A stretch of DNA of 64,000 bases, from NCBI GenBank assembly GCA_001899805.1, contig MKWP01000014.1:620001-684000 (forward strand), given 5' to 3'. Under the pieces are notes generated by a model that was not told the origin of the DNA, searched no databases, and was given only the letters and a program-made list of their open reading frames with translations. A program made the translations under genes and the position numbers. Shown one piece after another: positions 29,654 through 39,002 of this stretch. Numbering within the stretch: position 1 is the first letter of the stretch; every line of letters starts with the position of its first letter. Source of the DNA: Lysobacterales bacterium 66-474. Lineage in GTDB: Bacteria; Pseudomonadota; Gammaproteobacteria; Xanthomonadales; Rhodanobacteraceae.

Positions 29654-30987
29654 AGCGCATCGTTCTGGCGATTGTGTGTTTGATCGTGCTTGTGGCGGCG
29701 CTCATTGGCGCCTATTGGGCAGGCACTACGCGGAGCGGCTCGCAGCAGACTTCAGGTGCTCCGCCTGCCTCGATGCATCGAAAAATCCTGTACTGGTACG
29801 ACCCGATGGTGCCCGAGCAGCACTTTAATCATCCGGGCCTCTCCCCAATGGGCATGCAGATGGTGCCCAAGTATGCGGATGAAACCGGCGGCGCCGAGCC
29901 CGGCGTGGTGCGGATCGATCCGCGGGTGGTCGAGAACTTGGGCGTTCGCACCACCGTTGTGAAGATTGCACCGCTCAACGAAACGGTAAGAGTGCCGGCG
30001 ACGGTGGCGTGGGATCCACGCGAGTCCGTCACGATCAGCGCACGGGTCAGCGAAATCCTCGATCGCCTGTACGTCCGTGCACCGTTCGACACCGTAAAAA
30101 AAGGTGAGCCGCTGGCCGAAGTGCTGGCGCCGGAGTGGAGCGCGGCCGCCGCCGAATATCGGGCGCTGGCGAATGTTCAGTCGACCGATGCACGTAGCCT
30201 GCGTGCCGCAGCACGGCAGCGCTTGCGTGTGCTGGGCATGAGCGATGGTGAGATTGCCGGTTTGCGCGATGGCCACGCGCAGATCGTTCTGCGCGCGCCG
30301 ATCAATGGTGTGGTTGCGCAGTTGCCGGTCAAACAAGGCGAGCAGGTTGCGGCCGGCGCGCCGCTGATGACGCTTAATGGGCTCGACCACGTGTGGGTGG
30401 AAGCCGACGTGCCGCAGGCACAAATCGGCGGCATTGCCGCAGGAACTCCGATTACGGTGACGGTGAGCACGCTGCCTGGAAAGGTGTTCAAAGGCGAGGT
30501 GCAGGCCGTCCTGCCCGACGTCGATCCTGCGACGCGCACCCAGCGCGTAAGGATCGAACTGCCCAATCCCCATCATGAACTCGCGCCCGGCATGTTCGCG
30601 GAAGTGGCGATCCACGCCTCGACGGGTACGGCGCATCCGCTGGTCCCGGACGGCGCGGTGATCGCGACCGGTGAAGCGACGCGTGTGATCGTGGCCGAAG
30701 GCCAAGGCCACTTCCGCGCGGTGCCGGTCGAGACGGGGCACTCCGCCAACGGCGAGACCGCAATCCTTTCCGGGCTTCATGGCGGCGAACGTATCGTCAC
30801 TTCGGGCCAGTTCTTGATCGATTCGGAAGCCAGCCTGTCAGGTGCATTGCAGCGACTCGATGCCGGCGAAAAGAGCGCGCCGGCGTATTCCGCACCTGCT
30901 CCTTCTGAGAAGAATAAGAGCCAAAGCATGCCTGGCATGCCAAGCATGCCGATGCCGTCAGACAGCGCGGGAGGACACCAGCCATGA
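29650..30987 (+). CDS. cusB: RND periplasmic adaptor CusB with heavy-metal-binding domain
   Basis: A 445-residue membrane-fusion protein. A single N-terminal anchor (residues 4-24) is followed by a heavy-metal-binding domain (YWYDPMVPEQHFNHPGLSPM, then GMQMVPKY), seen in CusB-type copper/silver adaptors. Lipoyl/barrel domains come next (LYVRAPFDTVKKGEPLAEV; APINGVVAQLPVKQGEQV). The C-terminus is Met-rich (SMPGMPSMPMPSD), fitting Cu(I) or Ag(I) binding. Both ends overlap neighbours by 4 bp (ATGA), giving a tight cusCBA operon. Confidence 0.92.
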   Translation: MKRIVLAIVCLIVLVAALIGAYWAGTTRSGSQQTSGAPPASMHRKILYWYDPMVPEQHFNHPGLSPMGMQMVPKYADETGGAEPGVVRIDPRVVENLGVRTTVVKIAPLNETVRVPATVAWDPRESVTISARVSEILDRLYVRAPFDTVKKGEPLAEVLAPEWSAAAAEYRALANVQSTDARSLRAAARQRLRVLGMSDGEIAGLRDGHAQIVLRAPINGVVAQLPVKQGEQVAAGAPLMTLNGLDHVWVEADVPQAQIGGIAAGTPITVTVSTLPGKVFKGEVQAVLPDVDPATRTQRVRIELPNPHHELAPGMFAEVAIHASTGTAHPLVPDGAVIATGEATRVIVAEGQGHFRAVPVETGHSANGETAILSGLHGGERIVTSGQFLIDSEASLSGALQRLDAGEKSAPAYSAPAPSEKNKSQSMPGMPSMPMPSDSAGGHQP

Positions 30988-33900
30988 TTGCGCGCCTGAT
31001 CCGCTGGTCGATCGGCAATCGCTTCCTGGTTCTCATCGGCGCGCTGGCACTGGCCATCATTGGCACGATCTCGCTGCTGCGCACGCCATTGGAAGCGTTG
31101 CCCGACTTATCCGATACCCAGGTGATCATCCGCACCACCTGGCCCGGACGTTCGCCGCAATTGGTGCAGCAGCAGGTCACTTATCCGCTCACCACGCTGA
31201 TGATGTCGGTGCCAGGCGCGACGACCGTGCGCGGGTATTCGTTTTTTGGCGATTCGTTCGTGTATGTGCTGTTCGCCGATGGCACGGATCTGTACTGGGC
31301 ACGCTCGCGGGTACTGGAGTACCTCAGCCAAGCACGCGGCAAGCTCCCCGAGGGGGTGGTGCCGACGCTCGGACCGGATGCCACGGGCGTTGGGTGGATC
31401 TATGAATACGCACTCGTGGACCGCACTGGCCAACACGACCTCGGGCAGTTGCGCACCTTGCAGGACTGGTTCCTGCGTTATCGGCTGAAGACCGTACCGA
31501 ATGTCGCCGAGGTCGCAAGCGTCGGCGGCCAGGTGAACGCGTGGCAGATCGTGCCCGATCCGGCCAGGCTCGCCGCGCACCATCTCACCATCGCGCAACT
31601 GTCCGCCGCGATCCGCGCCGCCAATGGCGCCAGCGGCGGCTCCGTGATCGAACAAGGCGAAGCCGATCTGATGGTCAACAGCGAGGGCTATCTCAGAACT
31701 CGGGAGGACTTCGCCCGTATTCCGGTCGCGACCGGCGCCGATGGCACGCCGGTGCTGCTCCAGGATGTCGCGCGGATTCGGCGCGGCCCGACGCTGCGTA
31801 CCGGCATCGCCGAACTGGACGGACAAGGCCAGGTCGTGGGTGGCGTGGCGGTGATGCGCTACGGCAAGAACGCGCTGCGCACCATCGAGGCCGTGAAGGC
31901 GCGGCTCGCCGAATTGCAGAAAAGCTTGCCGGCGGGCGTCGAGATCGTGCCGGTGTACGACCAGTCGCGCCTGATCCGGGCCTCAGTGAATAACGTTGGC
32001 GAGAAGCTGGTCGAGGAATTCGTGGTGGTGGCGCTGGTATGCCTCTTGTTCCTGTGGCACCTGCGCTCCTCACTGGTGGCGGTGGTGACGCTGCCACTGG
32101 GCGTGCTGACGGCATTCATCGCGATGCACGCGCAAGGCGTCTCCGCCAACCTGATGTCGCTCGGCGGCATCGCGATCGCGATCGGCGCGATGGTCGATGC
32201 CGCGGTAGTGATGATCGAGAACACCCACAAGCATCTGGAGACCTGGCAGCAGCAACACGAAGGGAAGCAGCCGACATCTGCCGAGCGCTGGAGATTGGTT
32301 GCCGAGGCGATGGCCGAAGTCGGACCCGCGCTGTTCTTCAGCCTGCTGGTGATCACGTTTTCGTTCCTGCCGGTGTTTGCGTTGCAGGCGCAGGAAGGCC
32401 GTCTGTTCAAGCCGCTGGCTTTCACCAAAACCTATTCGATGGCAGCGGCGGCCGGACTCTCGGTTACGCTGGTTCCTGTGCTGATGGGTTATCTGGTGCG
32501 CGGGCATATTCGCCCGGAGCATGCCAATCCGATCAACCGCGCACTGGCGGCGGCTTATCGCCCGCTGCTCGCATGGGTGCAGCGCTGGCCCAAAACCATG
32601 CTGCTGATTGCCACGGTCGTGATCCTGACCGCACTGGTGCCGCTCAAGTTTCTCGGCAGTCAGTTCATGCCACCGCTGGACGAAGGCACGTTGTTGTACA
32701 TGCCGACCGCGCTGCCAAATTTGTCTGCCGGCAAGGCCGCGCAACTGCTGCAACTGACCGATCGCATGCTGAAGACCGTGCCCGAGGTGGCGCACGTGTT
32801 CGGCAAGGCCGGCCGCGCCGATACCGCGACCGATCCCGCGCCGCTCAACATGTTCGAGACCATTGTCACGTTCAAGCCGAAGGATCAATGGCGGCCGGGC
32901 ATGACCATGGACAAGCTGAAAGCCGAGTTGGACCACGCGGTCAAGGTGCCGGGGCTCACCAATCTGTTCGTGTATCCGATCCGCGATCGAGAAGACATGC
33001 TCGCGACCGGCATCAAGAGCCCAATCGGCATCAAGGTGTTTGGCCCGGACCCGGCGGTGTTGCAGAAACTCGCCAATGAAATCGAAGCGGTCGCCCGGAA
33101 GGTGCCGGATGTGCGCTCGGTGGCTTCCGATCACGTCAACAGCGGCCGTTACGTCAACGTGCGCATCCGGCGCGACGCGGCGGCACGCTACGGCCTGACC
33201 CAGCAGGAGGTGCAATCACTGATCGCCACCGTGGTCGGGGGAGACCCGATCGACGAAACCATCGAAGGGCTGGAACGCTTTCCGGTTGTGCTGCGTTATC
33301 CACGCATGGAACGTGACACGTTGTCGGCGCTGCAGGCACTGCCCATCGTCGCGCCAGGTGGTGCACAGCTCACATTGGGCCAAGTGGCCGACCTGTCGGT
33401 GGACAGCGGTCCGTCGATGTTGAAAGGTGAGGATGGCCAGCTCGAAACCGACGTGTACGTCGATACCGGCAGCAGCGATCTGGGCGGCCTGGTGGCATCA
33501 CTGAAACATGCGATTGCCGAGCAGGTGCAGCTTCCCACGGGGTATACGCTCGGCTGGGCGGGTCAGTTCCAATACCTTCAGCATGCCGAGCAACGGCTCC
33601 GGCTGGTGGTGCCATTGACCTTGACCATCGTGTTCCTGCTGATTTGGCTGATCTTCCGCGATGTCGCCGAGGTCGCCATCGTGCTGTTCACCGTGCCGGC
33701 CGCGCTGGCTGGCGGCTTGTGGCTGGTCTGGCTGCTCGGCGAATCGGTATCGGTCGCGACGGTGATCGGTTTCATCTCGCTTGCTGGTGTGACGGCCGAG
33801 TTCGGCGTGGTGATGATGTTGTTCCTGCGCCAGGCGTGGGAACGACGTGTCGTCGCGGGTCAGGTGAGTGAAGCATCACTTGGCGAAGCGATCCGCGAAG

Positions 33901-34145
33901 GCGCGCAGATGCGCGTGCGGCCGATCGCAATGACGGTGGCGGTGATCCTCGCGGGTTTGCTACCGATCATGATCGGTAGCGGTGCCGGCTCGGATCTCGT
34001 GCGCAGCATCGCAACGCCGATGATCGGCGGCATGCTCGTTGCGCCGGTGCTTTCGATGCTGGCGATTCCCGCAGCGTTCCGGTGGCTGATGCTGCGTCGT
34101 CTCCGCGGGCAGCGGACGGTGGCGGAGGCGCTCGATGGCTCCTGA
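30984..34145 (+). CDS. cusA: Copper/silver RND efflux pump CusA
   Basis: A 1053-residue HME-RND protein. It carries the three methionines that pass Cu(I)/Ag(I) in Escherichia coli CusA, in the contexts DEGTLLYMPTAL, DPAPLNMFET and REDMLATGIKSP. The helix-4 motif GAMVDAAVVMIENTHKH is the Cus form, unlike the DFG...DG form of the Czc pump in this window. It works with the CusB and CusC proteins encoded upstream to remove copper from cytosol or periplasm. Confidence 0.95.
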   Translation: MIARLIRWSIGNRFLVLIGALALAIIGTISLLRTPLEALPDLSDTQVIIRTTWPGRSPQLVQQQVTYPLTTLMMSVPGATTVRGYSFFGDSFVYVLFADGTDLYWARSRVLEYLSQARGKLPEGVVPTLGPDATGVGWIYEYALVDRTGQHDLGQLRTLQDWFLRYRLKTVPNVAEVASVGGQVNAWQIVPDPARLAAHHLTIAQLSAAIRAANGASGGSVIEQGEADLMVNSEGYLRTREDFARIPVATGADGTPVLLQDVARIRRGPTLRTGIAELDGQGQVVGGVAVMRYGKNALRTIEAVKARLAELQKSLPAGVEIVPVYDQSRLIRASVNNVGEKLVEEFVVVALVCLLFLWHLRSSLVAVVTLPLGVLTAFIAMHAQGVSANLMSLGGIAIAIGAMVDAAVVMIENTHKHLETWQQQHEGKQPTSAERWRLVAEAMAEVGPALFFSLLVITFSFLPVFALQAQEGRLFKPLAFTKTYSMAAAAGLSVTLVPVLMGYLVRGHIRPEHANPINRALAAAYRPLLAWVQRWPKTMLLIATVVILTALVPLKFLGSQFMPPLDEGTLLYMPTALPNLSAGKAAQLLQLTDRMLKTVPEVAHVFGKAGRADTATDPAPLNMFETIVTFKPKDQWRPGMTMDKLKAELDHAVKVPGLTNLFVYPIRDREDMLATGIKSPIGIKVFGPDPAVLQKLANEIEAVARKVPDVRSVASDHVNSGRYVNVRIRRDAAARYGLTQQEVQSLIATVVGGDPIDETIEGLERFPVVLRYPRMERDTLSALQALPIVAPGGAQLTLGQVADLSVDSGPSMLKGEDGQLETDVYVDTGSSDLGGLVASLKHAIAEQVQLPTGYTLGWAGQFQYLQHAEQRLRLVVPLTLTIVFLLIWLIFRDVAEVAIVLFTVPAALAGGLWLVWLLGESVSVATVIGFISLAGVTAEFGVVMMLFLRQAWERRVVAGQVSEASLGEAIREGAQMRVRPIAMTVAVILAGLLPIMIGSGAGSDLVRSIATPMIGGMLVAPVLSMLAIPAAFRWLMLRRLRGQRTVAEALDGS

Positions 34146-34229
34146 TTCTGCGCGACCCACTGCAGGTCTGGTTGGTTCAACCTTGGATCGCGATCCTAAA
34201 TCAGGCTTGCCGCCCTAACTCGCCCTAAT

Positions 34230-34748
34230 TCAGCGGTGGCTGCAGTTTTCGTCACGTGCGGCGGACGGCGCTGCTTGCAACGGCTCGTTGTCGGCACTTC
34301 TCATGGACATCGGTTCGATCCGGGATTGCATGCCGATGCCAAACCAGTGCTTGTCGATTCCCACGATCAGAAAAAACAACGCGTCGCGTCGGTCTCTGAG
34401 CAGTTTCCGCCACTCACGCAAATCAATGCCGGAGGGGGAAGCCTTCGCCTCCGGATGCGAGTGCCATTCTCCCAGGTAGTCCATGCGCTCTTGGCTCGTG
34501 CGCCAGCGCATGTAAGCAATTTCTGCGTGGCCGGCGCAGGTACGTTTGAAAGACGTACGCGTGCGCTTGTCGGCGGGAAATGGTTGCGTACAGGCTGTGA
34601 CGTGCAGGTGTGGTCCGCGTCGAAAGCCGAGTAGCAGTCCACCCGCTTCCGCGTCGCTCGACTTGTGCTGTCGGTAGGTGCCCAGTGCCCGCAGCACTTC
34701 GCCTTCAATCAGCACCTGTCCATCGCAAAGAGGGTTTTGGCCAATCAT
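34230..34748 (-). CDS. cap3: CBASS JAB/JAMM-family isopeptidase Cap3
   Basis: A 172-residue JAB-domain peptidase. The metalloprotease motif is complete: Glu34 (EAGGLLLGF) and HSH-x10-D (His96, His98, Asp109 in EWHSHPEAKASPSGID), binding catalytic zinc. In type II CBASS, Cap3 removes Cap2-made conjugates from the CD-NTase. ATG 34748 is chosen because it overlaps the cap2 stop (ATGA); an upstream ATG at 34760 would lie within cap2. It is the last gene of the operon. Confidence 0.9.
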   Translation of the reverse strand: MIGQNPLCDGQVLIEGEVLRALGTYRQHKSSDAEAGGLLLGFRRGPHLHVTACTQPFPADKRTRTSFKRTCAGHAEIAYMRWRTSQERMDYLGEWHSHPEAKASPSGIDLREWRKLLRDRRDALFFLIVGIDKHWFGIGMQSRIEPMSMRSADNEPLQAAPSAARDENCSHR

Positions 34749-36415
34749 TGCGGTTGGCATGCAGGGCAACCCTGGAGAGGCGAAACATTCTGGCTTTTGA
34801 AGCGGCGTAATGTCGATCCTTCGTTGTAGCGCAACCGAAAACGGGGCGAGACATCGCCCTTTAGCCAATCTGCGATGAAATCCATCGCCAACGCTGTCGC
34901 TGACATCGGTGACGACACGCCATAGGGTGTGAACGCGTGACAACCGACAAACGCACGTAGCGTGTCAGCATCGGTGAGCGGGAAACGGGGTTGACCGTAC
35001 TGCGCTTCATCGTTGTGCGTGAGGCAGCGATAGCAGCCATATTTGCGAGAGTCCACCCACAGGCCCTGCACGCAATCACCGTTCCCGAATATCCATACGT
35101 GCAGAAGTGGCGTGCGCTTGGATGCTTGGACATGTTGGACGTTGAGTGCCTCCGAAACCGCTTGCTCGCCGGTGGCATTGATGACGAGATCGAACCCCTG
35201 CGGAAAGTGGGTGACCGCGCTTTTCTCGCTGATCGTGATGTTGGCGAACGGTGACTCGCGATCCAGCATCTTCTTGAGGGCGGTGGCTTTGTTATCGAAC
35301 AGGCTGTTGTAGCCAAGTCGATGGCGCCCCAGGTTGTCCGGCTGCAATTCATCGACGTCTTGAAGATGAAGTGTGCCGCCCGCGGTGCCGGCGCCCAAGC
35401 GCAGCAGCGCCGAAGCCAAGTACCCACCAAGGGCGCCGCAGCCAACGAGTGCAATCTTCTTGCCCGCCAATGTGCCACGCTGGAGGCTCACCAGGTTGCG
35501 CTGATACACGTAGTCCGGACTGACGTCCTGAAATACGCTTCGCTGAATGGCCGTGGACCCGCCACGTTGGTGCAGGTAGTTTCGGTACTCCTTGGGCCTG
35601 CGCGCGAACCCGCGCGCAGTCATGGCATGGAGTTTGAAACCGAACCCGATCCAACCGACCGGCGTGGCGATGGCGAGTTCGCAGCGCGACCACTTCAGGT
35701 AATCCCGCTCGGCCAAACGGGCTTGGATGGCCCGATAGAGTTTCTGATCCCACGCTTTGAGCCATTCGAACGTCGCGTGAACGGTTTGAGGCAGTTCCCC
35801 CGTTGGCAGGGCGGGGACACGTTCACTGCGCAATATCCAGCATGGCATACCAAGGGTCGGCGATGGCCATCCAAGCGCTTCGCAGAAACGCGACACTTCG
35901 TCCGGTTCGGACGCCACATAGAGCCGTCGCCCGTCATCGGGTCCGATGAGGTAATAGCGTGCCGTGGTTGCGTTCTTTTCGACGGCTCCGATCAGCCCTG
36001 GCAGCGCCGGTGGATCCTGCGCGACCAGCCAATTGGCCCAGAACTCTCCGCGAAATTCATCGGAGTGGTATTGGGGATCTTCGATGGCGCGGTCGATCAC
36101 CATTCGCGCTTGTTCGAGGCACTGCCAGATGGCTGTGTCCGGCCGGAAACGATCGAGGACCACCGATCCTTGGGCAAAGTAACAAATGCCGCCGCTGGCC
36201 GAAATGTGCGGCATCAGCGGTGGGAAAAACGCCGGCCGCTCGAGCAGGGAAATCCGGGGATACGTCGTAAAGTCCCAATCGGATATTTCGAATTGGACCG
36301 GGACGTCGCCACGCGTGCAGTGAAGCACACCGGCGAAGACGCGATGGGACGCGCGTGTGCCGGTGGGCCTGAAGCCGAGCGCACGCAACCGCTGGAGCCC
36401 CGATGCGATGCTCAT
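34745..36415 (-). CDS. cap2: CBASS Cap2, fused E2-like and E1 (ThiF-type) ubiquitin-transfer enzyme
   Basis: A 556-residue protein. The N-terminal E2-like domain has the catalytic cysteine in ASGGICYF (Cys78). The central linker is followed by an E1 adenylation domain with VGCGALGGYLASALLRLGAG (325 onwards) and the C-x-x-C region (Cys461, Cys464) that holds the E1 active cysteine. It conjugates the C-terminus of the CD-NTase to target molecules, priming second-messenger synthesis. Start ATG 36415 lies 20 bp after the synthase stop, without a clear ribosome site. It overlaps cap3 by 4 bp. Confidence 0.92.
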   Translation of the reverse strand: MSIASGLQRLRALGFRPTGTRASHRVFAGVLHCTRGDVPVQFEISDWDFTTYPRISLLERPAFFPPLMPHISASGGICYFAQGSVVLDRFRPDTAIWQCLEQARMVIDRAIEDPQYHSDEFRGEFWANWLVAQDPPALPGLIGAVEKNATTARYYLIGPDDGRRLYVASEPDEVSRFCEALGWPSPTLGMPCWILRSERVPALPTGELPQTVHATFEWLKAWDQKLYRAIQARLAERDYLKWSRCELAIATPVGWIGFGFKLHAMTARGFARRPKEYRNYLHQRGGSTAIQRSVFQDVSPDYVYQRNLVSLQRGTLAGKKIALVGCGALGGYLASALLRLGAGTAGGTLHLQDVDELQPDNLGRHRLGYNSLFDNKATALKKMLDRESPFANITISEKSAVTHFPQGFDLVINATGEQAVSEALNVQHVQASKRTPLLHVWIFGNGDCVQGLWVDSRKYGCYRCLTHNDEAQYGQPRFPLTDADTLRAFVGCHAFTPYGVSSPMSATALAMDFIADWLKGDVSPRFRLRYNEGSTLRRFKSQNVSPLQGCPACQPQ

Positions 36416-36435
36416 GGGCGACGGAGCGCCGGTGT

Positions 36436-37617
36436 TCAGCCCGCCTGGGTCGGCTTGATCAAGGGCGGTGGTACGCGACTGGCGGGGGTTGTTCGCACGT
36501 CCGCTTCGCTCCCTTCGATCTCCACCCACTCGAACAGGCTTGGAATACGCAATCCCAGCAAGTTCTGCAGTTTTTCCACTGCATCATGGCGGCGGTGATA
36601 CGCCAGACTGCGAGCGAAAGCGATCCCTGCGGCAAGCTCTTGGGCGCGTGTGGCGACGGTCCCACGGGCCGTATCGTCCAACTCGCCGAAGAAGTCCTCT
36701 TCACCTTGCTCGATCGCGGGTTCTTTGAGTGGTTTCATGACCGATTCGGCAAGGTGTTTCGCTGCCTGTTCGAGTGCCAGATCGTCGCGACGATAATTGC
36801 TACCCTCGAAATGCTGTGCCGTCACGATCATGAGCGCTACCGATGTGGGGCCGCCTTCCGGCCACCACAGATCGCGCCATGCCTTGAGGTACCGACAGAC
36901 GCGGCGCATCTGCAGCCCAAAGGGCGCGAGCGCCAGGACACGGTCGTTGTACCAACGTGCGACCGCTTCAGGATCGGACTTCTTCCAGGTCCCGTCGCGC
37001 CTTGCAAGGTGGATGCCTTGAAGGTCCTCCCAGGCCGGTTCCACCAGTTCGCCAAAAGCGACGCTTTCCCGCAAATATTGAGCGTCGTGCGCTGAACTGG
37101 TTGCTTTGGCGAGCGCCACGGCGCGCTCGCGTATGGATTCGAATTCAGCCTCGGGTGCCGCGTAAAGTGGCACGTCGATGTGCGCGCCGCGGCCCACCTG
37201 GACACGAATGCAACTCTGCCGATCGTGATTGAGGCGCCAGCCTTCGCGCTCGCACAATGATTCGAGTAGCGATTGCACCAACAAGAAGTAGGCGTTTGCG
37301 GCAATCCGTGGTGTCTGATCCTCGAACACGCTCACTGGCAGGTAAACACCAAAATCCCAATCCATTTCCTGGTGTGGGTGCGCACGCTGGATGCAGGTGC
37401 GATATGACCAGGAGCCTTGGGTGCGAAAGCGGGGACTGACGCTGCGCTCGGTACCCAGCACCTCGATCGAAAGCCGGGTGATGCCCTCGAGAAGATGGTC
37501 GCGAATCTTGTCCTTGCAGTCGGTCAGATGGTTCCGCTGCGCATCAGTGGGTTCGATTTGCTCACTGAACGCGCGAGTGTCGCCATCGTTTAGGAAAAGC
37601 TTATTGAGCTTCAACAT
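36436..37617 (-). CDS. dncV: CBASS cyclic dinucleotide synthase (DncV/CdnA-like CD-NTase)
   Basis: A 393-residue CD-NTase. The nucleotidyltransferase signature is visible: QGSWSYRT (Gly-Ser at 68-69), Asp86 and Asp88 (EMDWDFGVYL), and a third acidic residue in GAHIDVPLY (Asp148). Similarity to the DncV clade and the patatin effector upstream suggest 3'3'-cGAMP or a related product. The C-terminus ends in TQAG; a C-terminal glycine fits a Cap2 conjugation substrate. ATG 37617 is preceded by GGAG 8 bp away and lies 15 bp after the capV stop. Confidence 0.92.
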   Translation of the reverse strand: MLKLNKLFLNDGDTRAFSEQIEPTDAQRNHLTDCKDKIRDHLLEGITRLSIEVLGTERSVSPRFRTQGSWSYRTCIQRAHPHQEMDWDFGVYLPVSVFEDQTPRIAANAYFLLVQSLLESLCEREGWRLNHDRQSCIRVQVGRGAHIDVPLYAAPEAEFESIRERAVALAKATSSAHDAQYLRESVAFGELVEPAWEDLQGIHLARRDGTWKKSDPEAVARWYNDRVLALAPFGLQMRRVCRYLKAWRDLWWPEGGPTSVALMIVTAQHFEGSNYRRDDLALEQAAKHLAESVMKPLKEPAIEQGEEDFFGELDDTARGTVATRAQELAAGIAFARSLAYHRRHDAVEKLQNLLGLRIPSLFEWVEIEGSEADVRTTPASRVPPPLIKPTQAG

Positions 37618-37632
37618 GATGTGCTCCAAGGT

Positions 37633-38634
37633 TTATTGATGAAAGAAAACAGGTGCCGCTGCCTCATGCGAGAAGAACTTGCTGCAGTTTTCGTTGCCGA
37701 GCATGTGTTTGGCCCGTTCGTGCGCGGTGCCGATCAGCACCTGCGTGGCGGCCGTCGTTGTCTTGTCCAACCCGACGGCGCGGGCCTGCTCATCAGTAAG
37801 ATCGTCATCAAGGTGGCAGTAGGAATCGCCGAGGCGCTGCCGGAGCATGTGATCCACCAGCGTTTCCTGGGTCGAAATCGCCAATCCGAAAAGCTGCTTC
37901 GGGGTGTTCACAGGATTGATGCCGCCCCAACTGGTCCAACCACCACGCCGGCTTTTGCGCGGGTCCACCGTGAACTTGGCGGACATGGTGCCGATCGCCA
38001 TCAAGTGAATCTGGCCGATGGGCTGGTGAAGAAATATCTCGGCCTCATGGAGCGCAAGCCATCCTGGCGCGTTGGCGAACAAGCCACCATCGACGTATTG
38101 ATTGCTGCGGAAGACATGCCGGGGGAAATACAGCGGTGCCGCGCTGGTCGCCAGTGCGATGTCAACAGCCTTGAGCTGGTAATCGACGTGCAGGCTGGAA
38201 TGGTGGGCGGTTTTGAAGACCACCGGTTTCCCGGTGGTGAAATTGATTGCCGGCACGATCAGCGGGTGGCGGCAGTCTCCCAGCGTGCGATCACCGAACA
38301 GATCCGCCTGCGAAAGCAGTTTGCGCAGCGGCTCGCTCGAGTACGTCGACTGGAAGACACCAAGAAGCGCACGCTTCCTGAAGATCTCGCCACCATGTTT
38401 TTCGAAGAGTTCGACGATGCGGGCTGCAGGGATCTCGTAAGCCAAGGCAAGGGCCAGGATCCCGCCTACGGAGGTGCCCGCCAAAAGTTCGAAGTGCGAT
38501 CCGGCGGGCGTTTCGAAATGCGCTTCGAGATCGGCCAGTACCTGCGCGGTGTACAGTCCGCGATACCCGCCGCCCGAGAGCGCCAAGGCTTGAAATCGAG
38601 TTGGTGACGCATCGCTTTCCGGAACTGCTGCCAT
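37633..38634 (-). CDS. capV: CBASS effector CapV, patatin-like phospholipase
   Basis: A 333-residue patatin-family lipase: oxyanion loop GGGYRG (21-26), nucleophile elbow GTSVG (Ser55) and the catalytic Asp in DGG (about residue 182). In CBASS it is turned on by a cyclic dinucleotide and degrades the host inner membrane, killing infected cells. It is first in the operon, with GGGGAGG before the ATG at 38634. The gene order capV-dncV-cap2-cap3 is that of the Vibrio cholerae VSP-1 system. Confidence 0.92.
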   Translation of the reverse strand: MAAVPESDASPTRFQALALSGGGYRGLYTAQVLADLEAHFETPAGSHFELLAGTSVGGILALALAYEIPAARIVELFEKHGGEIFRKRALLGVFQSTYSSEPLRKLLSQADLFGDRTLGDCRHPLIVPAINFTTGKPVVFKTAHHSSLHVDYQLKAVDIALATSAAPLYFPRHVFRSNQYVDGGLFANAPGWLALHEAEIFLHQPIGQIHLMAIGTMSAKFTVDPRKSRRGGWTSWGGINPVNTPKQLFGLAISTQETLVDHMLRQRLGDSYCHLDDDLTDEQARAVGLDKTTTAATQVLIGTAHERAKHMLGNENCSKFFSHEAAAPVFFHQ

Positions 38635-38884
38635 GCCAAACCTCCCCAGGTTCAGGTCAATCTATGGCCACCGCGTCTCACGGAATGACACGGGCGGGCA
38701 GCCCCAGTGGTGAAGGAATGGTGACGGGCATCTACTTTTCAAGGGCAAGATCGAATATCTGCCGCGCGAGGTTCTTCCCGAACACAAGATGTTGAGTCCT
38801 GCCTTGCGGGTCGGTGGCAGTCGCTTGGATTCGTGGTTTCGTACCGGCCTGGCAGCACCAGCCGGTCCAGAACCGGGCTAGGCG

Positions 38885-38903
38885 GGATAATCCGATATTA
38901 TCC
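38885..38903. repeat. Perfect inverted repeat GGATAAT-5-ATTATCC
   Basis: Two 7-bp perfect arms (38885-38891 and 38897-38903) around CCGAT. It is a candidate operator, or a recombination site with ATAA...TTAT halves like Xer sites, although the centre is 7 bp instead of the usual 6. Confidence 0.5.
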
Positions 38904-38949
38904 AATCTGATGTTGCTGGCTGGCGCTGCGTTACGTCACGACTTGTTTA

Positions 38950-38975
38950 GTATGTAAATACGTGGTATGTATTAC
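38950..38975 (+). promoter_or_regulatory. Putative KfrA-type operator (GTAT...TAC repeats)
   Basis: GTATGTAAATAC (38950-38961) and GTATGTATTAC (38965-38975), two similar partly palindromic units 3 bp apart, 28 bp before the start of the KfrA-like gene. KfrA proteins bind repeats at their own promoter, so autoregulation is likely. Confidence 0.45.
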
Positions 38976-39002
38976 AGTACAGAATAAACAGAGGAAACGG
39001 TC

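Larger units (their letters stand above)
38635..39002. other. Divergent promoter region between CBASS and KfrA-like gene
   Basis: 368 bp with no convincing gene. The right end is AT-rich compared with the surroundings. It contains the inverted repeat at 38885-38903 and the GTAT/ATAC repeats at 38950-38975, reported separately. No strong promoter could be assigned for the CBASS operon. Confidence 0.5.
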
